From: Lachnospiraceae bacterium UBA3774
Lineage (GTDB): Bacteria; Bacillota; Clostridia; Lachnospirales; Lachnospiraceae
Direction: 5' to 3'
Assembly (NCBI GenBank): GCA_002369255.1
Contig: DFFO01000079.1
Coordinates: 1 to 24,615, forward strand
DNA length: 24,615 nucleotides
A model generated the notes under the pieces. The model had not been told where the DNA came from. It did no database searches and saw nothing but the letters and a program-made list of their open reading frames with translations. This document shows positions 6,694-13,461 of this stretch, one piece after another. Position 1 is the first letter of the stretch. Every line of letters starts with the position of its first letter. The position numbers and the translations under genes were made by a program.

Positions 6694-8877
6694 ATGAACA
6701 AAAGGTTTGACAGTATCCATGTAATACTTATCGCGGCGGCTATTGCGCTGTGCTTTTTGCTGCTCCCCGGAGATCTTTTTGCTGCGGAGAGAACTGCCGA
6801 CGAGGAAGCGCGGTACTGTGAGAATTATGTTTACTACGCGAATCTGACAGAGGATCAGAAAAACGATTACAATACGATCTGCAGTGCAATAGAAAGTCTG
6901 AACGAAACCGTTTATCTCTCGGGCACGGTCAGCCTGACGGAGGCGGCGGAGGTTCTTACTTCGATAACTTACGATCATCCGGAATACTTTTGGTACGGAA
7001 GAGAGGATATGAACGTACAGGGAACCCGTTTCATTGACTCTCATACCGGAAAAGTCATAAAGGTAAATATCAATTACAACAAATATGCATATACCGGCGG
7101 CGACAGGCTAAACGGGCAGTTAAGCCTTGACACTCTTGAAAAAAACATCGCGCTTATTGAAAGCGAAGCCGACAAATTGCTAAAAGGCGTCAGCAATGCG
7201 ACTGATTACGTGATCGAAAAGGAGATTCACGATACGCTTGCCAAGGATCTGTCTTACAACTGGGAAGATTACAAATTCAATCTCGGAGGAAACGTTGACG
7301 CAGAGTGGGATCCGGAGGAAGAAGAAACATACCTTGATCTGACCATTTTCAATTTCCTCGCAAAAAAGAACGTTATCTGTGCCGGGTATGCAAGGACCTT
7401 TCAATATCTGATGACAAGGGCGAAGATACCGTGCTACTACGCCTTCGGATTTGCGAGCATCGGCGAGTCGTCGGGTGTTCATGCATGGAATATAGTAAAA
7501 ATACAGGGAGATTTTTACGGAGTTGATATTACGTGGGACGACCTGTTCGGAGAAACCGACTCCAACGGTTCGCCGCTTGATTTCAACAGGATAGATTATT
7601 CGTTTTTTAATATGACGCAGAAAGAACTCCTTACCGAAGGACTCCTGGAAGGCTATCACGCATATGACAAAGACTGCGGCTGCATGCCGCAGCTGTGCGA
7701 CAAAGATACCTTCGGAGATTTTTACGGAAAGCTTAAAGTCTCCGCATATCTTGACAATCTCGAAGATCCGGAAGGATCGCCTAGAGCGGCGGATATTACT
7801 TCCCTTTCCGCGTTTAAAAAAATGTCCGAGGACTATTACAGGATGCATGGGGAAGGCTGTTATTGGATTCCTTTTTGCGTTACCTTAGAGGCATATAACG
7901 AAATATCTGCCGAGCTCAACACAAACGGCCTCGCATATCTGGAATCGCTTGCCTCTGCCGGCGGATTTAAGCTCAAAAGCGGCAACGTCAGATGGATGGA
8001 ATACAAGCTCGACATGGGGGTATATTATATCTGGCTGTCTGTAAGGGCCTCGTCCGAAAAAACGGAAGATACGCTTTTTACAGGGATCAAACAGGGCAAC
8101 CGGGGAAACAGCTATTATTACTATGAAGGTATTTTTCAAAGCGATTATTCCGGTATGGTTGAATATGACGGATCCAGCTGGTATGTCATCAACGGCGTCT
8201 GGCAAAAAAATTATAACGGATATTTCAATACAAACGGCGATACAGCGAAAAACTACCAGTGGCGCATAACAAACGGCCTGATAGATACAGATTTTGAGGG
8301 CCTTTACAAGGTTGACGGGGTATGGAGATATTACCGCTACGGAAAATTCCAGGATTCCACGACGGGCTTTGCCACGGACATGACCAGGTTCAAGACTACC
8401 CACAATATTTACCGCTACAGAGTCGAAAAAGGATTGATAAATTTCCATTTCACCGGAATGGCCGAGACGGGAAATACAAGGTATTATGAAAACGGCAGAT
8501 GGATGAATACATATACGGGGTACTGTAACAACACACATAATCTTGCCTCAAAATATGAGTATTATGTTAAAAACGGAACGGTAGATACAAATTACGAAGG
8601 CCTTTACAAGGTTGACGGGGTATGGAGGTATTACCGCTACGGAAAATTTCAGGATACCACGTCCGGCTTTGCCACTGATATGACAAGACTTAATGCCGGA
8701 AAAGGGTATTACAGATACAGAGTCGAAAAAGGGATCATAAATTTCCATTTTACGGGGCTTGCCGAATCAAATAATACAAGATATTATAAAGACGGCAGGT
8801 GGATGAACACGTTTACCGGAACCGTATTTATAGACGGCGTCGGATACAACATAAAAAACGGCGTAGTAAGCCGATAA
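6694..8877 (+). CDS. Secreted transglutaminase-like protein with C-terminal repeats
   Basis: The 727-aa product begins with a signal sequence (hydrophobic 9-25, likely cleavage near LFA-AE at 30). A transglutaminase/cysteine-protease-like core follows, with a complete apparent triad: C229 in NVICAGYA, H263 in GVHAWN and D278 in YGVDITWDD. It belongs to the family often annotated 'transglutaminase domain-containing protein', whose Firmicute members are exported. From about residue 480 the C terminus is built of aromatic, glycine-rich repeats (GLYKVDGVWRYYRYGKF, VEKG.INFHFTG, RYY..GRWMNTYTG). These resemble wall- or glucan-binding repeats and occur as a 100-residue tandem duplication. The repeats may hold the protein on the wall; this is inference. 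The substrate is unknown and it may be hydrolytic rather than cross-linking. No Shine-Dalgarno is evident; the start lies 20 bases after ugd, suggesting coupling to it. Confidence 0.85.
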   Translation: MNKRFDSIHVILIAAAIALCFLLLPGDLFAAERTADEEARYCENYVYYANLTEDQKNDYNTICSAIESLNETVYLSGTVSLTEAAEVLTSITYDHPEYFWYGREDMNVQGTRFIDSHTGKVIKVNINYNKYAYTGGDRLNGQLSLDTLEKNIALIESEADKLLKGVSNATDYVIEKEIHDTLAKDLSYNWEDYKFNLGGNVDAEWDPEEEETYLDLTIFNFLAKKNVICAGYARTFQYLMTRAKIPCYYAFGFASIGESSGVHAWNIVKIQGDFYGVDITWDDLFGETDSNGSPLDFNRIDYSFFNMTQKELLTEGLLEGYHAYDKDCGCMPQLCDKDTFGDFYGKLKVSAYLDNLEDPEGSPRAADITSLSAFKKMSEDYYRMHGEGCYWIPFCVTLEAYNEISAELNTNGLAYLESLASAGGFKLKSGNVRWMEYKLDMGVYYIWLSVRASSEKTEDTLFTGIKQGNRGNSYYYYEGIFQSDYSGMVEYDGSSWYVINGVWQKNYNGYFNTNGDTAKNYQWRITNGLIDTDFEGLYKVDGVWRYYRYGKFQDSTTGFATDMTRFKTTHNIYRYRVEKGLINFHFTGMAETGNTRYYENGRWMNTYTGYCNNTHNLASKYEYYVKNGTVDTNYEGLYKVDGVWRYYRYGKFQDTTSGFATDMTRLNAGKGYYRYRVEKGIINFHFTGLAESNNTRYYKDGRWMNTFTGTVFIDGVGYNIKNGVVSR
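8221..8820 (+). repeat. Tandem in-frame 300-bp repeat in the transglutaminase-like gene
   Basis: Two 300-bp units (8221-8520 and 8521-8820) align with an exact 300-base offset. For example, CCTTTACAAGGTTGACGGGG occurs at 8301 and again at 8601, and ACAGAGTCGAAAAAGG occurs at 8416 and 8716. Similarity is highest over about 8298-8520 versus 8598-8820. A diverged partial unit lies upstream (about 8100-8220). Each unit encodes one 100-residue wall-binding-like repeat. Confidence 0.88.
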
Positions 8878-8895
8878 CAAACCGGAGGTATTATT

Positions 8896-9096
8896 ATGAC
8901 AATCACAAAAGACATGACGATCGGTGAAATACTGAGCGCAGATATCGGAATCGCTCCGATACTGATGAACGCGGGGATGCACTGCGTCGGATGTCCCGCT
9001 TCACAGGCTGAAACACTGGCTGAAGCATGCATGGTTCACGCAATGGATGAGGACAAGCTGCTCTCTGATATCAATGCATATCTTGCCGAAAAATAA
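8896..9096 (+). CDS. DUF1858 redox-disulfide domain protein
   Basis: A 66-aa protein that consists of one DUF1858 (PF08984) domain, the 'hybrid cluster protein-associated redox disulfide' family. It begins MTITKDMTIGEIL and contains the family core GMHCVGCPAS with the CxxC pair at about residues 30 and 33, followed by ETLAEAC. The short, complete length is normal for the family. The function is not established; a thiol/disulfide or metal-related role is suggested by the CxxC and by frequent linkage to hybrid cluster (prismane) genes, none of which is present here. GGAGG at 8884-8888 lies 7 bases before the ATG. The gap from the transglutaminase-like gene is only 18 bases, so it is probably the last gene of the unit, just ahead of an AT-rich terminator. 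Confidence 0.9.
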   Translation: MTITKDMTIGEILSADIGIAPILMNAGMHCVGCPASQAETLAEACMVHAMDEDKLLSDINAYLAEK

Positions 9097-9152
9097 TCAC
9101 ACTTTTTAATTTATAAATGACAATATTTCATTTTTTTTTAAAGAGTGTGATT
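9095..9152 (+). terminator. AT-rich terminator nested in a larger hairpin
   Basis: The inner stem AAATGA (9115-9120) pairs with TCATTT (9128-9133) over a 7-base loop and runs into nine T residues (9131-9139), a weak-stem intrinsic terminator. An outer pair, AATCACACTTTTTAA (9095-9109) with TTAAAGAGTGTGATT (9138-9152), matches except for one position that can be G-U in RNA. The outer arm overlaps the DUF1858 stop codon. It closes the unit that starts at 3705. Confidence 0.6.
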
Positions 9153-9159
9153 TATGCTC

Positions 9160-9191
9160 TTTACCGGCGTTAGTAAGTATGATATACTAAC
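9160..9191 (+). promoter_or_regulatory. Promoter with overlapping dyad upstream of the second LRR gene
   Basis: The -35 is TTTACC (9160-9165), the spacer is 17 bases, and the -10 is TATACT (9183-9188) with a TGA extension at 9180-9182. The perfect 7-bp dyad GTTAGTA (9169-9175)/TACTAAC (9185-9191) covers the spacer and the -10, the position of a repressor operator. The dyad could be chance, but the promoter elements are good. The gene's ribosome-binding site is AAAGAGGT at 9218-9225. Confidence 0.6.
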
Positions 9192-9232
9192 CACAGTTTT
9201 ATGTTATCATCTTTTGCAAAGAGGTCAAAAAA

Positions 9233-11119
9233 ATGAAGAAATCAATCAGAAAACTCTTATCTTTTCTGCTTGCGCTTACCATGGTGATAGGAAGCGCGCA
9301 GATCGTGCTTGCTGAAGACGGCGACGGCGGAATCAATCTTCCTCCGGACGAGTTCTCGGTTGTTGAGAGCGTTGTCATCGACAATGCCCCCACAAAGGTT
9401 TATGTTACGGATGAGACGGATTACTTCTATGAAGTAAATGGAGCTACCGTATTTACACCCACCGATTATACCGGACTTCAGTTCACTGTGAACTATGATG
9501 ACGGAACGTCTCAGACATTCACCGATCAGGACGATCTGGCCGATATGATGGCAAACGACGAGCTTGCTTTCATATATGACGAGACGGATACTTCCGTCGG
9601 AACCCATACGATCACGCTCAGCTACCACGGACAGACCGCACAGTACACCGTTACTGTTGAAGAGCCTGTTGTAGAGCCTCCTGCAGAGATCACCGGAACC
9701 TGCGGACCTAATGCTTTCTGGAGGATCGAAGGCGACACCATCACCATTTACGGAACAGGCGCTATGACCAACTACGCCACCAAAGCGGACGTTCCGTGGA
9801 AAGATTACAAAGCAGATCTTACGACAGTTGTTGTTGAAGGAGGAATCACAAGAGTAGGAAACTACGCCTTTATGGAGTGCGAAAACGTTACTTCTGTTAC
9901 GCTTCCCAACACTGTTACCACACTTGCGCTCAACTCTTTCTCGACCTGCTCGAAGCTTAGAACCATTACCATTCCTGCAAGCGTAACCACAATCACAAAT
10001 TACGCTTTCAGTAAATGCGGATTCCTCAGAACCATCAATTTTGCCGGAACTACCGCTCCTACCTCTGTAGGAAATTATGCTTTCAATGAAGTTACCGGAA
10101 AAGCTACTTTCCCTTCAAGCCAGTCTTGGTCGGAATTTAATTTCAGAGGCTTCGGCGGATCCATTTACTGGATCGGCTCTGATGAAGTTGGTGCTGTAGG
10201 CGGCGTAAGCGGACCTACCGCAAGCTGGAAATACTATGACAAGACTCTTACCATTCTCGGAACCGCTTCCACAAGAAGCTACGGCTCCAAGAATGAGACC
10301 CCTTGGGCTCAGTATGCTGAAGAAATCGAAAACATCAAGATCCTTGACGGAATCACCTACATCGGCAACTACACCTTCATGGGCTGCATAAATGCGACCA
10401 GCGTTGAAATGGTTGATACGGTAAGGGGACTTGGCGTTAACGCTTTCTCGACCTGCGAGAGCCTTGAGTCGATCACCCTTTCTTCAGGACTTACCACTAT
10501 CAGAAACTATGCATTCAATAAGTGCTCTGCATTAAGCACTGTTGTATTCACAAGCACAAAAGCTCCTACCGAAGTAGGCAACTACGCTTTCAACGGTATC
10601 GTAACAAAGGCTGTTTATCCTGAAAACGATTCATGGGCAGCTTTCAACAAGCACGGATACGGCGGAGCTATGTACTGGGCCGGCACTTCCGAAGCTGACG
10701 AGACCTTCGGCGGAAACTGCGGATATACTACTTCCTGGAAGATTTATGACGGAGTACTTCATATCGGCGGTATCGGAGCTATCACCAGCTATGGCAGCAA
10801 GACCAAGGTTCCGTGGTATCAGTACAGAGAGCAGATCACTGCTATCGAAATCGAAGATACCATTACCGGCATCGGTAACTATGCATTCATGGAATGCTCC
10901 AATGCTGCGACCGTTACTATCGGCAGCGGCGTTAAGAACATCGGAATCAATGCCTTTGGCAAGTGCACGTCTATCACCAGCATTACGCTTCCCGCAAGTG
11001 TAACTCTTATCAGAAACTATGCATTCAACAACTGCACAAATCTGGCAGAGCTTATACTTCTCGGAAACAAGCCCAATACTGCTGTTACCGCATTCAACGG
11101 AACAAAAGTTAAAATCTGA
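9233..11119 (+). CDS. Secreted BspA/LRR_5-type protein with Ig-like domain and three repeat modules
   Basis: The 628-aa product has a Sec signal peptide (MKKSIRKLL, hydrophobic core, cleavage after VLA at about 27). A bacterial Ig-like segment follows (about 45-142: YEVNGATVFTPTDYTGLQFTVNYDDG... through GTHTITLSYHGQTAQYTVTV, the Big_3 style). Three modules of about 170 residues begin near W163, W332 and W502. Each has the (G/S)SK..(T/V)PW..Y strand, GITxIGNY(A/T)F, an (A/S)F(S/G).C block and a final NYAFxxC unit. The last module ends at the C terminus. No LPXTG, SLH or membrane anchor is seen, so it is either released or held non-covalently. All arginines I checked use AGA/AGG, unlike several neighbouring genes. 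The dedicated promoter and strong terminator fit an independently, perhaps highly, expressed surface protein. Adhesion or matrix binding is inferred from the family. Confidence 0.88.
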   Translation: MKKSIRKLLSFLLALTMVIGSAQIVLAEDGDGGINLPPDEFSVVESVVIDNAPTKVYVTDETDYFYEVNGATVFTPTDYTGLQFTVNYDDGTSQTFTDQDDLADMMANDELAFIYDETDTSVGTHTITLSYHGQTAQYTVTVEEPVVEPPAEITGTCGPNAFWRIEGDTITIYGTGAMTNYATKADVPWKDYKADLTTVVVEGGITRVGNYAFMECENVTSVTLPNTVTTLALNSFSTCSKLRTITIPASVTTITNYAFSKCGFLRTINFAGTTAPTSVGNYAFNEVTGKATFPSSQSWSEFNFRGFGGSIYWIGSDEVGAVGGVSGPTASWKYYDKTLTILGTASTRSYGSKNETPWAQYAEEIENIKILDGITYIGNYTFMGCINATSVEMVDTVRGLGVNAFSTCESLESITLSSGLTTIRNYAFNKCSALSTVVFTSTKAPTEVGNYAFNGIVTKAVYPENDSWAAFNKHGYGGAMYWAGTSEADETFGGNCGYTTSWKIYDGVLHIGGIGAITSYGSKTKVPWYQYREQITAIEIEDTITGIGNYAFMECSNAATVTIGSGVKNIGINAFGKCTSITSITLPASVTLIRNYAFNNCTNLAELILLGNKPNTAVTAFNGTKVKI

Positions 11120-11138
11120 TATAACATATATATCCGGG

Positions 11139-11165
11139 AGAGCCGCCTTATGGCGGCTCTTTTTT
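11139..11165 (+). terminator. Strong intrinsic terminator
   Basis: AGAGCCGCC (11139-11147), loop TTAT, GGCGGCTCT (11152-11160), then a run of T to 11165. A 9-bp GC-rich stem with a T-run starts 20 bases after the LRR stop codon. Confidence 0.92.
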
Positions 11166-11185
11166 CTGCAAAAAAACTAAAAGAA

Positions 11186-11215
11186 TTGTTATTATCGGCT
11201 GCCGGATGATATAAT
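11186..11215 (+). promoter_or_regulatory. Promoter of the Lar-like gene and possibly the sbcDC run
   Basis: TTGTTA (11186-11191), 18-base spacer, TATAAT (11210-11215) with a TGA extended -10 at 11207-11209. It lies 30 bases upstream of the ATG at 11245, which has GAGGGTG at 11234-11240. Confidence 0.65.
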
Positions 11216-11244
11216 AACAACATCATACAAAAAGAGGGTGAAAT

Positions 11245-11469
11245 ATGAATCTGTTTGAAACGATCGATCTTCAGGATTGCCCGTATTGCGGGGGCGCAGG
11301 AATACTTGAAGAAGAAGGCGGATTCTGCTGGTACGTAGTATGCGCGGATTGCGGTTCACAGACAGCGGCCAGCGAATATGCAAAAATCAAAGACCGAGAG
11401 GAAGCCGCAAAAAAGGCTGCGGCGCTTTGGAATATAGGAAAAGTTGTGCGCGGTAATATCAGCGAGTAG
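11245..11469 (+). CDS. Lar-like small zinc-ribbon protein
   Basis: The 74-aa protein has CPYCGGAG at 13-20 and VCADCGSQ at 33-40, two CxxC knuckles of a zinc ribbon, followed by EEAAKKAAALWN. This is the layout of the Lar (restriction alleviation) family, PF14354: CPxCG, then CxxCG, then an (E)A...WN ending. Phage Lar proteins counter type I restriction, but stand-alone chromosomal relatives are of unknown function and I do not claim anti-restriction activity here. No phage genes surround it. The next gene starts 3 bases after its stop codon, and the nuclease genes sbcD and sbcC lie downstream on the same strand. A good promoter and a GAGGGTG ribosome-binding site precede it. Confidence 0.7.
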   Translation: MNLFETIDLQDCPYCGGAGILEEEGGFCWYVVCADCGSQTAASEYAKIKDREEAAKKAAALWNIGKVVRGNISE

Positions 11470-11472
11470 TAA

Positions 11473-11805
11473 ATGAAAACAAAAGAAGAAATAGTAAAAT
11501 TTTGCCTGGCATATCCGGAGGTTTATGAGGATTATCCTTTCGAAGATACGGGCTGGTGTGTGATAAGGCACAGAGACAAAAAGAAAAAGGGCTTTGCCTG
11601 GATCTTTGAAAGAAATGGGGAAATATGGGTGAACATGAAATGCGACCCGGGCTGGAAGGAAGTCTTAAGAGACGCATACCCGGCTGTTCTTCCGGCATAT
11701 CATATGAATAAGACCCATTGGAATTCCGTTATTCTTAACGGCTCGGTTCCTGCGGATGTTTTGACCGATATGCTTGATATGAGCTATGAGCTGACGAAAG
11801 CATAA
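11473..11805 (+). CDS. MmcQ/YjbR family protein
   Basis: The 110-aa protein matches the YjbR/MmcQ family (PF04237, CyaY-like fold, sometimes described as DNA-binding). Family features visible are the start KTKEEIVKFCLAYPEVYEDYPF, a central IRHRDKKKKGFAWIF strand pair, VNMKCDPGW, and the terminal HMNKTHWNSVIL followed by a short amphipathic helix. The length is about normal for the family. The molecular role of these proteins is not settled. The start lies 3 bases after the Lar-like stop, with no Shine-Dalgarno of its own, so translation is probably coupled to the upstream gene. The cyclophilin-like gene follows after 18 bases. Confidence 0.88.
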   Translation: MKTKEEIVKFCLAYPEVYEDYPFEDTGWCVIRHRDKKKKGFAWIFERNGEIWVNMKCDPGWKEVLRDAYPAVLPAYHMNKTHWNSVILNGSVPADVLTDMLDMSYELTKA

Positions 11806-11823
11806 CACTTTGGAGTGCATCAA

Positions 11824-12312
11824 ATGAAAATCAGAAACATTATTGAAAAATGTGCGGCATTTTTTATTGTAGCGGTACTTACTGCAGCTGTTATCGGATG
11901 CGGAAAGACAGAAATGGAAAGTATTTCGGGAGAAAAAGAAGACATGCAGGCTGAAATAAAAGACAAAAACCTTATCATGCTTATAAACGGAAACGAGATC
12001 CCCGTAATATGGGAAGACAACCCTTCTGTTGAAGCCCTGAAAAAAATGGCGGCAGACAGGCCGGAGATTCAGATGACCAGATACGGCGGATTTGAACAGG
12101 TGGGGCCGTTTGGAAGACCTATCGCCTGCGACGATGAAAATATGAAAACCTCTCCGGGGGACGTAGTTTTGTATGAAGGAAATCATATAGTGATCTTTTA
12201 TAAGGGCAGCGAATGGTCATATACGAGGCTTGGTAAAATAGACCTTCCGGAGAATGAAATTGTTGAATTGTTGGAAAACGAAGACGTGACGCTTGTGCTT
12301 GAACTATCATAA
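11824..12312 (+). CDS. Cyclophilin-like lipoprotein
   Basis: The 162-aa product has a lipoprotein signal (hydrophobic stretch, lipobox VIGC about 25 residues in). A domain that fits the cyclophilin-like fold family (Cyclophil_like2, PF18050) follows. Blocks visible are LINGNEIPVIWEDNPSVEAL, TRYGGFEQVGPFGRPI, SPGDVVLYEGNHIVIFY and SEWSYTRLGKI. These proteins occur in Firmicutes and Bacteroidetes as small secreted or surface proteins. Peptidyl-prolyl isomerase activity has not been shown generally and should not be assumed. The GTG at 11815 in frame overlaps the ribosome-binding site. TTGGAG at 11810-11815 is 8 bases before the ATG at 11824, which I choose. sbcD begins 12 bases after the stop. 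Confidence 0.83.
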   Translation: MKIRNIIEKCAAFFIVAVLTAAVIGCGKTEMESISGEKEDMQAEIKDKNLIMLINGNEIPVIWEDNPSVEALKKMAADRPEIQMTRYGGFEQVGPFGRPIACDDENMKTSPGDVVLYEGNHIVIFYKGSEWSYTRLGKIDLPENEIVELLENEDVTLVLELS

Positions 12313-12324
12313 AAAGAAACATAT

Positions 12325-13461
12325 ATGAAACTAATCCATCTTTCCGATTTGCATTTAGGAAAACGACTCAATGAGTTTTCGCTTATTGAAGATCAAAAGT
12401 ATATCCTTAGAACAATTATTAGAATAATCGATGATGAAAGACCCGATTGCGTCGTGATCGCGGGAGATATATATGACAAATCATTTCCCTCGACCGAAGC
12501 GACAGTTTTGTTTGATGATTTCCTGGTCAGACTTTCAAAAAGGAATATCCGCGTTTTTGTTATCAGCGGAAATCACGACTCGCCGGAAAGACTTGCCTTC
12601 GGAAACCGTCTGATCGATGCGAGCGGCATCCACATATCGCCGGTCTATAACGGAGATGTGAAGCCTTTTGTCATGGAAGATGAGTATGGTAAAGTCAATA
12701 TTTACATGCTTCCGTTCATAAAGCCGGCACACGTTCGGGCGGCGTTCCCGGAAGAAAACATAGAGTCATATACGGACGCTGTACGTCTCGCCGTAGAAAA
12801 GATGAATATCGATACGGCAAAGAGAAATATTCTCGTTGCGCATCAGTTTGTCACAGGAGCAGCAAGATCCGATTCCGAAGAAATATCGGTAGGTGGCCTG
12901 GATAATATTGACGGCAGCGTTTTCTCTGCCTTTGATTATGTCGCTCTCGGGCATATCCATACCGCTCAGACAGTTATTTCTCCCAATATCAGATACTGCG
13001 GAACACCGCTCAAATACTCTTTTTCAGAAGCCGCTTTCGAAAAGTCGGTTTCCGTTGTCACTCTCCGTGAAAAAGGCAGTCTTGACATAGATACTGTAGA
13101 TCTTACTCCGTACAGGGACCTTATCGAGATAAGAGGGACCTATGATATGCTTACTGCAAAAAGCTATTATGATAAGATCGCGCGTGATTCCTATATCCGC
13201 GTGATACTGACGGACGAAGAAGATATTCCGGACGCCGTTTCAAAGCTCCGCGTTATATATCCTAACCTTATGAAGCTGGACTATGACAATACCCGCACGA
13301 GACACAGGGCGGCTTGTACCGAGGGTGCCCTCACGGAGGAAAAGACGCCGCTGGAGCTTTTTTCGGAATTCTACGAAAAACAAAACGGCTGCGGGATGAC
13401 AGGGGAGCAGGAGAGTTTTATAAAAGAACTGATAGAAAAGATATGGGAGGATGAACAATGA
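12325..13461 (+). CDS. sbcD: SbcD, nuclease subunit of SbcCD (Mre11 family)
   Basis: SbcD is the Mre11-type phosphodiesterase of the SbcCD complex, which cuts DNA hairpins and processes double-strand ends and blocked DNA termini. The 378-aa product carries the full calcineurin-like metal set: D8 and H10 in SDLHLGK, D48 in AGDIYD, N83/H84 in SGNHDSPERL, H173 in VAHQF, and H210/H212 in LGHIHTAQ. The length fits the family (about 380-400 aa). Its stop overlaps the sbcC start by 4 bases (ATGA, 13458-13461), the usual arrangement for this pair. Only a weak purine stretch (AAAAAGAAA) precedes its ATG, so expression may depend on the upstream small genes. Identification is firm. Confidence 0.96.
   Translation: MKLIHLSDLHLGKRLNEFSLIEDQKYILRTIIRIIDDERPDCVVIAGDIYDKSFPSTEATVLFDDFLVRLSKRNIRVFVISGNHDSPERLAFGNRLIDASGIHISPVYNGDVKPFVMEDEYGKVNIYMLPFIKPAHVRAAFPEENIESYTDAVRLAVEKMNIDTAKRNILVAHQFVTGAARSDSEEISVGGLDNIDGSVFSAFDYVALGHIHTAQTVISPNIRYCGTPLKYSFSEAAFEKSVSVVTLREKGSLDIDTVDLTPYRDLIEIRGTYDMLTAKSYYDKIARDSYIRVILTDEEDIPDAVSKLRVIYPNLMKLDYDNTRTRHRAACTEGALTEEKTPLELFSEFYEKQNGCGMTGEQESFIKELIEKIWEDEQ

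Noticed and set aside
11245..11469. Active anti-restriction (Lar) function or remnant prophage
   Set aside because: Only the small zinc-ribbon family resemblance is seen. No phage or restriction genes are nearby.
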